A stretch of DNA of 34,406 nucleotides from an uncultured Oscillospiraceae bacterium (GTDB taxonomy: Bacteria > Bacillota > Clostridia > Oscillospirales > Oscillospiraceae): contig CANQQB010000018.1 of assembly GCA_947625845.1 (NCBI GenBank), positions 1 through 34,406 on the forward strand, read 5' to 3'. The notes beneath the pieces were generated by a model. The model saw only the letters and a list, made by a program, of their open reading frames with translations, was not told the origin of the DNA and did no database searches. Of the stretch, positions 16,313 to 23,273 are shown piece by piece; the stretch's first letter is position 1, and each line of letters begins with the position of its first letter. Position numbers and translations under genes: made by a program.

Positions 16313-19300
16313 TTATTTCTTATATGTGATGCTCTTGCTGGCGCTCTTGGCGTTGTACAAGCTCTTGCCATCCTTGCTCGCCACCTGTACCGCAAAGGTG
16401 TACTTGGTCCCATTCTTGGCTTTCGTCCATGTGTAGCTGGTGGAAGTCGTGTCCGCAATCTTTGTCCAATCACCGGAGCCGGTCTTATAGAACACCCGGT
16501 AAGCAGCCGCGCCGCCCACTTTACCCCAGGTGAGCTTCACGCCGTTGCTCGCATTGGACACCTTGCTTATTTTCACCTGACCGATATAGGTTTTATTATA
16601 GCTGGCACTCTTGGCGTTATAGAGGCTCTTGCCGTCCTTGCTGACCACCTGCACCGCAAAGGTGTACTTGGTCCCGCTCTTGGCCTTCGTCCAAGTGTAA
16701 CTCGTCGCGGCGGTGTCCGCTATCTTCTTCCAATCCCCGGACCCGGTCTTGTAGAATACCCGATAAGCGGCCGCGCCGCCGACCTTACCCCAGGTAAGCT
16801 TCACGCCGGTGGGCTTATTCTCAGCCTTGCTGATTTTTACCTGCCCGATATATGTCTTGTTGAATCCGTCACTCTTGGCGTTATACAGGCTTTTGCCATC
16901 CTTGCTCGCCACCTGTACCGCAAAGGTGTACTTGGTCCCGCTCTTGGCTTTCGTCCAGGTATAATCCGTCTTGGTTGTGTCCCCGATCTTCGTCCAGTCC
17001 CCGGACCCGGTTTTGTAAAACACCCGGTAAGCGGCAGCGCCTCCCACTTTACCCCAGGTAAGTTTTACGCCTGTGGGCTTGTTCTCCGCCTTGCTGATTT
17101 TTACCTGGCCGATATATTTTTTGCTCGTTCCCGCCTTGTCGTAGTTGCCGCCGGTGTTGGTCTTATCAAAGGCGCGAACGGTGAATGTGTATGTCGTGCC
17201 GCTCTTGGCCTTGGTCCATGTATAGCTGGTCGCGGTAGTGTCCGCTATCTTCGTCCAGGAACCGGAGCCGGTCTTGTAGTAGACCCGGTATTTGGCCGCG
17301 TCGGTGACCTTGCTCCACGTGAGTTTCACACCCGTTGGCTTATTCTCCGCCTTGCTGATCTTGGGAGCCGCAAGCAGGGGCACTTTGCCGAGGGATTTAA
17401 ATTTATACCCATATTCTTCCGCGTAGGCCTGGGCCGTGGAACCGGCATAGCCGCGGATAATCGTGGTCCCGGATTCCCCTAATGTGTAACTGGAATCATT
17501 AATGACACAGTATGGGCTCAGCACTGTCAGGCTCGTCAGACTTTTGCAGCCAAAAAACGCCCCCTCCCCGATGCTGGTCACGTCGGCCGGGATGGTCACG
17601 CTCGTCAGGGACGTGCAATCATAAAACGCATCGTCCCCGATGCTGGTCACGGTATCCGGGATGGTCACGCCCGCCAGCGGCATGCAATTGTAAAACGCAT
17701 AATCCCCGATGCTGGTCACGCCGCGGGGGATGTCGTACACGTCGGAAAGGCCTGCCGGGAAGCAAACGAGTTCCGTTCCGGCCGCGTTGAACAGCACCCC
17801 TCCCACAGAGCGGTAATTGCTGTTCCCTGTCTCGACCTTGATCTCTTTCAGACCGGTACAATGACTAAACGCAGATCCGGCAATGCTGGTCACGCTGTCC
17901 GGGATCGTCACGCTGGTCAGCGAACTACACCCTTCAAACGCACCAAACCCGATGCTGGTCACGCCGGCTGAGATGGTCACGCTCGCCAGGGACGTGCAGT
18001 AGTAGAACGCGCCAAACCCGATACTGGTCACGCTGCCTGGGATCGTCACGTTGGGCAGCGACGTGCACCAGCCAAACGCATCTTCTCCGATGCTGGTCAC
18101 GCCGGCTGAGATGGTCACGCTCGCCAGGGACGTGCAGTAGTAGAACGCACCCTCCCCGATGCTGGTCATGCTGTCCGGGATCGTTACGCTGGTAAGCGAC
18201 GTGCAGCGTGCAAACGCTTGGAGCCCGGTGTAGGTCACACCATTGCCGAGCGTCAAACTGGTCAGCAAGTCGCAACAATAAAATGCATACTCCCCGATGC
18301 TGGTCACGCTGTCCGGGATCGTCACGCTGCTCAGCGCCGTACCGGAAAATGCCCAGCCCCCGATGGTAGTTATGCCATTTTCGATGACAACTGTTTTGAT
18401 GGAAGATCGATAGGAATACCACGGGGAATTGTCAGAAGGAAAGTCCGCCATCGGCCCGGTGCCGGAGATGGTGAGCGTACCGTCGGAGAACAAAGACCAC
18501 TTGACGTTATCCCCGCACATGCCGGAGTCCGTCTCCGTTGGTTCAGGCTCGCCGAGAGACTCAAAGGTGTAGCCATTTTTAAAGGCATACGCCTGGGCTG
18601 TAGAACCGGTATAACCGTAGATCACCATTGTATTCGGACCACCCAGCGCCGAGTTCTTGATATCGCTGTTTGGGTTTAAGATGATCACGCTCGTTAGCCT
18701 GTTGCATTGGTAAAACGCTTGGTTCCCGATGCTGGTCACGCTGGCGGGGATCGTCACGCTCCGCAGCGACGTGCAATCCTCGAACGAATGCTCCCCGAGG
18801 CTTTTTACGCCGTCTTCGATCGTCAGGTTTTCCAGGGCCAAGCACCTGAAAAACACTTGGTTCCCGATGGTTTCCACGCCTGCGGAGATCGTCACGGTCT
18901 TCAGATTGGTGCAGGACTGGAAAGCGCCACCATACCACCAATCGCCATTAATGCTGGTCACGCTGCCGGGGATCGTCACGCTGGGCAACGACGCGCAGCC
19001 CCTAAACGCACCTTCCCTGATGGTGGTCACGCCATTCTCGATCGTCAAGTTCGTCATATGATTGCAGTCACGAAACGCACAGTACCCGATAGTGGTCACG
19101 CTGCCGGGGATCGTCACGCTCTGCAACGACGTGCAGCCTCCAAACGCAGATTCCCCGATGTAAGTCACGCTATTCCCGATTGTTAAGTTGGCCAGGGACG
19201 CGCAGGAATCAAACGCATATTGCCCGATACCAGTCACACTGCCCGGAATCGTCACGTTTGGCAACGCCGTGCAGCTCCTGAACGCATATTCCCCGATGTA

Positions 19301-19903
19301 GGTCACGCCATTTTCAATCGTCAAGCTCGCCAGAGACGTGCAGCCACCAAATGCATCGCTCCAGATGTTGACCACACTGCCGGGGATAGTCACGCTCTGC
19401 AACGACGTGCAGCCTCCAAACGCAGATTCCCCGATGCTGGTGACGCTGCCGGAAATCGATACGTTCTTCAACGAAATGCAGCCATTCAATGCCCAATCAC
19501 CGATGTTGGTAACGCCGGGACCGATCACCGCGGTTTCGATGTAATACTTGTTCCACGGAGATGACCAATAGTCCTCCATCACGCCCGTGCCGGAGATGGT
19601 AAGGGTGGTGCCAGAGATGGACCAATTTACATTCTCCCCGCAGGTGCCAGAGGCGATCACCGCCGCGGGCACGGGTTCGTCCACCGGCTCTTCCGTGACT
19701 TCGACCGGTTCTTCCGTCACGACGGGTTCTTCCGTGACTTCAACCGGTTCCTCTGTCACAACAGGTTCTTCCGTGACCTCAACGACTTCCTCCGTCACGA
19801 CTTCTTCTTCCGCCGTGACCGGTTCTTGCTCCGCGAACGCTGGTGCCGCCAGGGAGAACACCGTCGCCAGCGCCAGGAGCAAACATAAGCTGCGCTTTGC
19901 CAT
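16313..19903 (-). CDS. Secreted BspA-type leucine-rich-repeat protein with four C-terminal FN3-like domains
   Basis: A 1,196-aa protein from ATG 19903 (AAAGGTG upstream). Residues 1-24 are a signal peptide (MAKRSLCLLLALATVFSL... AFA). Next comes a Glu/Thr/Pro/Val linker (EVTEEPVVTEEP units, to about residue 75). Two blocks of BspA-like LRR_5 repeats of about 23 residues follow, each opened by a CGENVNWSI- or CGDNVKWSL-type strand; repeats read SLTSVTIPDSVTSIGEYAF. Each block is closed by a GYTGSTAQAYA or GYAGSTAQAYA turn. From about residue 845 four tandem units of 88-90 residues, KISKAENKPTGVKLTW... YRVFYKTGSG... YTWTKAKSGTKYTF, have FN3-like strands. No sortase motif or membrane anchor is visible. 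Such proteins mediate adhesion or matrix binding; the ligand is unknown. A strong promoter and a structured leader precede it. Confidence 0.92.
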   Translation of the reverse strand: MAKRSLCLLLALATVFSLAAPAFAEQEPVTAEEEVVTEEVVEVTEEPVVTEEPVEVTEEPVVTEEPVEVTEEPVDEPVPAAVIASGTCGENVNWSISGTTLTISGTGVMEDYWSSPWNKYYIETAVIGPGVTNIGDWALNGCISLKNVSISGSVTSIGESAFGGCTSLQSVTIPGSVVNIWSDAFGGCTSLASLTIENGVTYIGEYAFRSCTALPNVTIPGSVTGIGQYAFDSCASLANLTIGNSVTYIGESAFGGCTSLQSVTIPGSVTTIGYCAFRDCNHMTNLTIENGVTTIREGAFRGCASLPSVTIPGSVTSINGDWWYGGAFQSCTNLKTVTISAGVETIGNQVFFRCLALENLTIEDGVKSLGEHSFEDCTSLRSVTIPASVTSIGNQAFYQCNRLTSVIILNPNSDIKNSALGGPNTMVIYGYTGSTAQAYAFKNGYTFESLGEPEPTETDSGMCGDNVKWSLFSDGTLTISGTGPMADFPSDNSPWYSYRSSIKTVVIENGITTIGGWAFSGTALSSVTIPDSVTSIGEYAFYCCDLLTSLTLGNGVTYTGLQAFARCTSLTSVTIPDSMTSIGEGAFYYCTSLASVTISAGVTSIGEDAFGWCTSLPNVTIPGSVTSIGFGAFYYCTSLASVTISAGVTSIGFGAFEGCSSLTSVTIPDSVTSIAGSAFSHCTGLKEIKVETGNSNYRSVGGVLFNAAGTELVCFPAGLSDVYDIPRGVTSIGDYAFYNCMPLAGVTIPDTVTSIGDDAFYDCTSLTSVTIPADVTSIGEGAFFGCKSLTSLTVLSPYCVINDSSYTLGESGTTIIRGYAGSTAQAYAEEYGYKFKSLGKVPLLAAPKISKAENKPTGVKLTWSKVTDAAKYRVYYKTGSGSWTKIADTTATSYTWTKAKSGTTYTFTVRAFDKTNTGGNYDKAGTSKKYIGQVKISKAENKPTGVKLTWGKVGGAAAYRVFYKTGSGDWTKIGDTTKTDYTWTKAKSGTKYTFAVQVASKDGKSLYNAKSDGFNKTYIGQVKISKAENKPTGVKLTWGKVGGAAAYRVFYKTGSGDWKKIADTAATSYTWTKAKSGTKYTFAVQVVSKDGKSLYNAKSASYNKTYIGQVKISKVSNASNGVKLTWGKVGGAAAYRVFYKTGSGDWTKIADTTSTSYTWTKAKNGTKYTFAVQVASKDGKSLYNAKSASKSITYKK
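16325..17370 (-). repeat. Four tandem FN3-like units at DNA level
   Basis: Four in-frame units of about 267-270 bp encode the FN3-like domains. The last three are closely similar in DNA, each with KTYIGQVKISK-type junctions; the first differs more (AFDKTNTGGNYDKAG region). This indicates recent internal duplication. Confidence 0.8.
17949..18148 (-). repeat. Recently duplicated LRR block
   Basis: The 62 bp at 17949-18010 recur without a difference at 18087-18148. The offset is 138 bp, exactly two 69-bp (23-residue) LRR units. Identity at synonymous sites points to recent duplication or gene conversion. Confidence 0.85.
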
Positions 19904-19977
19904 GAGAATACCACACCTTTCATATTGAGTTCCCGGCAGTCAGGCCGGGGGCGTTGCCGCCCCGCAGCCCTTCCGCC

Positions 19978-20177
19978 GGAATAACAAAAGCGGTGCAGAG
20001 TCTGTTCCCCACACCGCGCACAACACAACAAAGTCAGGCAACCTTTTCCCCTTGTAAAAACAGGTGGGAAAAAGTATAATGAGCCTTGGGCGCTGAAAAG
20101 CTGTGTAGGAGGTCGGTCTCCTGCATAGGGGCGTGAGGTGTTCGCTGCGCCTCACGTCCCGCCTTTGTTATTCCGTT
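19978..20177 (-). ncRNA. Candidate structured RNA or leader of the LRR gene, about 200 nt
   Basis: The transcript predicted from the promoter at 20212-20184 begins near 20177. Its first bases, GGAATAACAAAGGCGG (20174-20159), pair with CCGCTTTTGTTATTCC (19993-19978): 15 Watson-Crick pairs plus one G-U that is allowed only on this strand. Inside lie a hairpin at 20160-20129 (CGTGAGG/CCTCACG), one at 20122-20107 (AGGAG/CTCCT), one at 20074-20042 (CUUUUUCCC with GGGGAAAAGG), and GCGGTG/CACCGC at 20017-19990, which competes with the inner end of the closing stem. The closed-end shape and length resemble 6S or raiA-type RNAs, but I cannot confirm a family. No T-rich terminator follows, so it may be a 5' leader of the LRR mRNA. 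Confidence 0.45.
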
Positions 20178-20183
20178 TATGCC

Positions 20184-20212
20184 ATTATAGCGCGCCAAAG
20201 CCGGCAATGCAA
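20184..20212 (-). promoter_or_regulatory. Strong sigma-A promoter upstream of the LRR gene
   Basis: TTGCAT (20212-20207), a 17-nt spacer, and a perfect TATAAT (20189-20184) on the minus strand. The predicted start is near 20177, giving a leader of about 274 nt before ATG 19903. Confidence 0.8.
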
Positions 20213-20247
20213 GCGGCAAACCGGGCAAAGCAAATATTTTTGGGGAT

Positions 20248-20406
20248 TCTCTCCCCCAGTCAGCGCAAAGCGCTGACAGCCCCCATGGGGGCCCCACGCG
20301 GCACGCCTGTCGCATGGGGAGAGGAGGAGCCGCGGGCTATTCGGGGTTTGCCGCTTGCGGCGAATCCCGACCTAGCCATGCGAGCTCCGACGACAGAGGG
20401 GGCGTC
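20248..20406 (+). repeat. Palindromic intergenic repeat, copy 4
   Basis: The left part (TCTCTCCCCCAGTCAGCGC, then GCGCTGACAGCCCCC) matches the element at 9645-9785. The segment 20285-20394 is a near-identical inverted copy of 11971-12083, including CACGCGGCACGCCTGTCGC and CGACCTAGCCATGCGAGCTC. The gap 19904-20450 is filled by the leader/ncRNA, its promoter and this element; 20407-20450 shows nothing. Confidence 0.8.
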
Positions 20407-20450
20407 ATAAGACAGTATAATATTGAATTTCGGGAATGGCGTGGCGGGTG

Positions 20451-20975
20451 TCACGCCATTTCCTCTTGCATCAATTCTTGGATGGGGATGAATCCTACAA
20501 AGCCGTAGGAAATGTGGATGTTCTGCCGCCGCTTGCCGTCTCCCTTGTTTGGCTCGTCAATGTAGATAGCCTTTACCAGCTCATGCAGAGCGTAGGGCGT
20601 CAGTTCTTCCAAGCCGACATATTTGTGCGCCTGGGCTATGAAGCGCTCCACATCGGTGGCTTTCTGCTCCTGTTAGGCCACATCTTTGGTAAGCGTATCC
20701 GCTTCCTTTTTGAGCTTCGCCTGTTCGTCCTCGTAGGACTTGCTCATGGAAGAAAAACGCTCGTCGGAAATCGTGCCATTCACCCGATCCTCGTACAGCC
20801 GCATGAAGATGCGATCTAGCTCGCCCAGCCGTTTCTCCGCCTTGGCCAGCTTCTTTTTGCTCACTCGGATGCCTCGTCGGACGCCAGCTTCAGCTTGTTC
20901 CCCATGACTGCTCGGATATAATGCGCGGAACAACGGTTATGTTCCTTTGCGTACCGTTCTGGCATGGCCTTCTGA
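20451..20975 (-). pseudogene. Remnant of a TndX-like serine recombinase (C-terminal part)
   Basis: Three fragments of one recombinase C-terminus remain on the minus strand. Near 20970-20870 reads YAKEHNRCSAHYIRAV, the end of the zinc-ribbon region. In a shifted frame, KKKLAKAEKRLGELDRIF continues to LTKDVA and a TAA stop (20675-20673). In the same frame after that stop, ERFIAQAHKYVGLEELTPYA and LHELVKAIYIDEP lead to HISYGFVGFIPI, the DUF4368-type end found in large serine recombinases of clostridial conjugative elements. So there is an N-terminal loss, an internal deletion with a frame change, and an in-frame stop. The gene cannot make a working recombinase. It overlaps the 3' end of the phosphatase gene. 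Confidence 0.75.
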
Positions 20976-21563
20976 CAATTCTACAAACCGAAAGCTGTCA
21001 GAATAAATCATGTTTTTTATTGCAAGTAATCTTTCGTTTTCATCAAATGCAAACTCCACTATCCACGGCATTTTACTCTTAATTTTCGCAAAATCTTCGT
21101 ATCCAAAAGCATTATCATAATAATTGATAATTATACTCAGAGCCGTACCACGACTTCCTATAACAATCTTTTTCCCTGGATATTTACGCAAAACGGATCG
21201 CAATGCGGCAACGTTTCTGTCCTGAACCTCCTGGAGACATTCTCCGTCTGATAATTTATAGGAAAAATCATTCCACTGTCGCTGTGAAAATGAGACAAAA
21301 TCCTCGATCCATTCGCTGTCAACTTTCCTTTCCTGGAAGTCGTCTATGATCTCAATTTGAAGCCCAAATGAATCTGTAAAATCTCTGATCGTATCGATCG
21401 CTCTTTTATATGGACTCGATAAAGCGACATCTATTCCCTTATCTGCCAAAAAATCCGTGACTAATCTTCTGTCCTTCAGTCCTTTGGCCGACAATTCTCG
21501 AAGAAGATCATCGTGGTTATTATAATTTGGCTCTGCATGACGGACAAAATATACTGTTGTCAT
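20937..21563 (-). CDS. Histidine phosphatase family protein with altered second catalytic residue
   Basis: A 208-aa protein from ATG 21563, with GGAGG 5 nt upstream. It belongs to the phosphoglycerate-mutase-like phosphatases: the phosphohistidine motif is YFVRHAEP (Arg8, His9), followed by LSSPYKRAIDT with the conserved Arg, and an acidic ERK segment. The second catalytic His, normally in SHGT, is Arg138 here (GSRGTALS; codon CGT, one change from CAT), so activity is doubtful. The gene is clearly AT-richer than its neighbours, suggesting recent transfer. The last 8-10 residues (GHARTVRKGT) are encoded by DNA that also reads as serine recombinase in another frame, so the original tail was probably replaced at a junction. 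Its substrate is unknown. Confidence 0.75.
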   Translation of the reverse strand: MTTVYFVRHAEPNYNNHDDLLRELSAKGLKDRRLVTDFLADKGIDVALSSPYKRAIDTIRDFTDSFGLQIEIIDDFQERKVDSEWIEDFVSFSQRQWNDFSYKLSDGECLQEVQDRNVAALRSVLRKYPGKKIVIGSRGTALSIIINYYDNAFGYEDFAKIKSKMPWIVEFAFDENERLLAIKNMIYSDSFRFVELSEGHARTVRKGT

Positions 21564-21610
21564 TATTCCTCCACAAATCCCAAGTTTTCGCTTTGTTGCT
21601 CTATGTTGAG

Positions 21611-21619
21611 ATTATAGCA
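21611..21619 (-). promoter_or_regulatory. Extended -10 promoter of the phosphatase gene
   Basis: TG-C-TATAAT on the minus strand (21619-21611), with no clear -35 at the right distance. The predicted leader of about 40 nt carries the GGAGG site. The rest of 21564-21749 holds no recognisable feature. Confidence 0.6.
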
Positions 21620-21749
21620 TGATTTTTTCAACTTTGCTACACCTTCCAGCGCGTTACAGGGCCGCATTTTTCAAGGATTTCAACCCATAGCGACCCGGAC
21701 AAACCCGCGCCGGTAGTAACAAATAGATAACAGTTTTACAAAATCTTTT

Positions 21750-21995
21750 TCATTGTTCCACCTTCTCCCATTGTTCCCGCTGAATTGCCTGTATTCGGGC
21801 AATATCATCTTCCAGGTCTGAAATCTGTTCTTGCTTCCCGGCGATCACGTCAGAAAGCAATTCCGGGGGCAAGCTGTACCAAAGGGCTTCCCCGTCCACC
21901 GGTGTTTCCGGGTCCTGATTGTGCCAATTACAGTCAATGGAAACGATCAGGACCAGGGCAACCAGGATCAGGATGATGAACAGGGCCTTTTTCAT
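21750..21995 (-). CDS. Small membrane-anchored coiled-coil protein of a phage lysis cassette
   Basis: An 81-aa protein from ATG 21995, whose ATGA overlaps the endolysin stop, so translation is coupled. Residues 1-22 are one hydrophobic segment (KKALFIILILVALVLIVSI) that could be an anchor or uncleaved signal. The rest is polar, ending in a charged helix (GKQEQISDLEDDIARIQAIQ) with coiled-coil spacing. Size, topology and place directly after an endolysin resemble small phage lysis accessory proteins, but I do not recognise a family. An upstream in-frame start at 22088 would run through the endolysin and lacks support. Confidence 0.65.
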   Translation of the reverse strand: MKKALFIILILVALVLIVSIDCNWHNQDPETPVDGEALWYSLPPELLSDVIAGKQEQISDLEDDIARIQAIQREQWEKVEQ

Positions 21996-22831
21996 GTCAG
22001 CTTTGTCAGCATTGCGGGCCAAGTATCTTTGCCCACAACACCATCCACCGGCAAGCCAAGATGTTTCTGAAGTTTCCTGACCGCACAATCGGTGTCCGTT
22101 CCAAAATCACCATCCACGGCAATGGGCCGTCCCGTGGTACCGGTGAACCCGTAAGCATAACAGATTCTTTGCACCGTTTTGACCAGGGCACCGGTGGATT
22201 GCTTGGCCTTGGACAGTTCTTCCACATTCAGGGTGACAGTGATCTTTGTGGGTGTAGGTGCCGGGGCCGGGGTATTACCCCCGCTGGAAGAATCGTCAAA
22301 AATGGGGTGCCCATACCCGGCAATATAGCTGTCATTCAGATTGTAAGTATGACGCTTCACGCAATTCCCGCTGTTGCCTTCTTCAGTGGTAACAGTGGTA
22401 GACGTTACCCCAATGACAATGCCGGTGTGTACGATCTTCCCGCCCTGTTGGAAGAATACCTGATCCCCAAGTTGGGGGGTCTTACTGAACCGGCCTTTAG
22501 CCTTGTAGTAATCCGCGCTGTACGGGCAAGCCGCCCCCAAAGGACCGCTTTGACATTGGGCCGCTTGTGCCTTACTCGCATTTTTGCCGTAGGCCATCCA
22601 GTACACCCAATCCACAAAGACATCACACCATTCAAAGCCCTGTTTGCTTCCGTTGTAATATCCAGCCGCCGCAAGGTCACGGGCATATTTTGTGTAATTG
22701 TTACTTCCCGCATTGGCGGAAGGGTTATCCAGGTTGGAATTACTTGCTTTTTCTTTGTAGCCTTCTTCACCCTTAGGCCCTTTAGGTGTTTCATTGATCC
22801 CCGCCGCCCGTGATCTTGGCTTGGGTGCCAA
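21992..22831 (-). CDS. Phage-type endolysin: CHAP amidase/endopeptidase with peptidoglycan-binding domain; start probably frameshifted
   Basis: The open frame gives about 279 aa. Residues about 25-165 are a CHAP domain: GYKEKASNSNLDN, catalytic Cys69 in EWCDVFVDWVYW, GDQVFF and the catalytic His in VHTGIVIGV. A Ser/Gly/Pro linker (GGNTPAPAPTPT) leads to a C-terminal PG_binding_1-like domain (VDGDFGTDTDCAVRKLQKHL, then LPVDGVVGKDTW). It would cut peptidoglycan peptide bonds. The only in-frame start is TTG 22831, inside the holin-like remnant and without a ribosome-binding site. ATG 22794, which overlaps the holin-like stop as ATGA, is one base out of frame; one extra base near 22778-22783 would give MKHLKGPKGEEGYKEK. 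So it is probably a frameshifted phage gene. It is the remaining core of a prophage lysis module. Confidence 0.75.
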   Translation of the reverse strand: MAPKPRSRAAGINETPKGPKGEEGYKEKASNSNLDNPSANAGSNNYTKYARDLAAAGYYNGSKQGFEWCDVFVDWVYWMAYGKNASKAQAAQCQSGPLGAACPYSADYYKAKGRFSKTPQLGDQVFFQQGGKIVHTGIVIGVTSTTVTTEEGNSGNCVKRHTYNLNDSYIAGYGHPIFDDSSSGGNTPAPAPTPTKITVTLNVEELSKAKQSTGALVKTVQRICYAYGFTGTTGRPIAVDGDFGTDTDCAVRKLQKHLGLPVDGVVGKDTWPAMLTKLT

Positions 22832-22871
22832 AGTAAAAGGCGATTACCACGGTATACACCGTAAGAAAATC
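22791..22871 (-). pseudogene. C-terminal fragment of a phage holin-like protein
   Basis: Twenty-six residues, DFLTVYTVVIAFYFGTQA plus KITGGGDQ and a stop, look like the last membrane segment and tail of a clostridial phage holin-like protein. They are followed immediately by the endolysin region. Upstream the DNA switches to IS1182-type transposase on the other strand, so the N-terminal part has been lost by that insertion or a later deletion. Confidence 0.5.
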
Positions 22872-22876
22872 TTGGG

Positions 22877-23092
22877 CAATTTGAGCGAGTATTCGCAGAC
22901 GCGAAGGAGAAGCACGCGATGCGATACACACAGCACCGAGGTCTGGCCCGGGTGACAACCTGGGTGAGGCTGAAGTTTGCTGCAATGAACTTGAAAAAGA
23001 TGGCGACATGGAGTTGGGGAAAGCCCAGCTTTTCCCATATCTTCTGGTTATTTCCCGCCTCTATACAAAAACGAGCCGTTCTCCTTCCTTGA
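22877..23092 (+). pseudogene. IS1182-type transposase, C-terminal fragment
   Basis: About 71 codons on the plus strand read FERVFADAKEKHAMRY, then TQHRGLARVTTWVRLKFAAM and NLKKMATW, ending at TGA 23090-23092. ERVFADAKEKHxxRYTxxRGL...F..MNLKK is characteristic of the C-terminus of IS1182-family DDE transposases. The catalytic domain is missing and no start fits the beginning of the similarity. The following hairpin at 23119-23146 is placed as this gene's own terminator. The frame is too short to stand out among ORFs and lies opposite to misleading minus-strand frames. Confidence 0.8.
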
Positions 23093-23118
23093 AAACCGCT
23101 CGTTCTTTGACAGACTGA

Positions 23119-23146
23119 GAAGGATGCACAAAACGGTGCATCCTTC
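23119..23146 (+). terminator. Rho-independent terminator of the IS fragment
   Basis: An 11-bp perfect stem GAAGGATGCAC/GTGCATCCTTC with a 6-nt loop, followed by TTTT (23147-23150) on the plus strand. The T-run is only on the plus strand, matching the transposase orientation. Confidence 0.8.
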
Positions 23147-23195
23147 TTTTCCTCTTGCCGGGTGCAGCCGCGGCCCCCCCGGCGCGTTGGCAATC

Positions 23196-23224
23196 TTGAT
23201 TTTCTGCTTTAAAACGTTTATACT
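23196..23224 (+). promoter_or_regulatory. Sigma-A promoter of the 372-aa protein gene
   Basis: TTGATT (23196-23201), 17-nt spacer, TATACT (23219-23224). The predicted start is near 23231, about 43 nt before ATG 23274. Confidence 0.75.
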
Positions 23225-23273
23225 GTGAGCGTGTCCGATCCGTTGGGAAAAACAGGAAAGATGGTGCGCTGCG

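Larger units (their letters stand above)
22877..23150 (+). mobile_element. Truncated IS1182-like insertion sequence
   Basis: It comprises the transposase 3' end and its terminator. The left side is missing. The right terminal inverted repeat may lie near TTTGACAGACTGA or just past the terminator, but no partner end remains to prove it. It borders the holin-like fragment at about 22872-22877. Confidence 0.65.

Noticed and set aside
16325-19500. CRISPR array in the repetitive LRR/FN3 gene
   Set aside because: Repeats are in-frame multiples of 69 or about 267 bp without conserved repeat/variable spacer structure, and no cas genes are present.
19978-20177. SRP RNA, tmRNA or a known riboswitch in the LRR leader
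   Set aside because: The SRP helix-8 GGAA/AGCAG motif, tmRNA ends and the core motifs of TPP, FMN, cobalamin and c-di-GMP riboswitches were looked for by eye and not found. It is kept only as an unassigned structured RNA.
20034-20315. 93-codon minus-strand frame over the LRR leader
   Set aside because: No ribosome-binding site or family resemblance; the region is better explained by RNA structure and the repeat element.
22405-23193. Minus-strand frame of 262 codons across the endolysin and IS region
   Set aside because: It joins antisense of the transposase fragment and an out-of-frame reading of the endolysin; only the short MKHLK start may be genuine.
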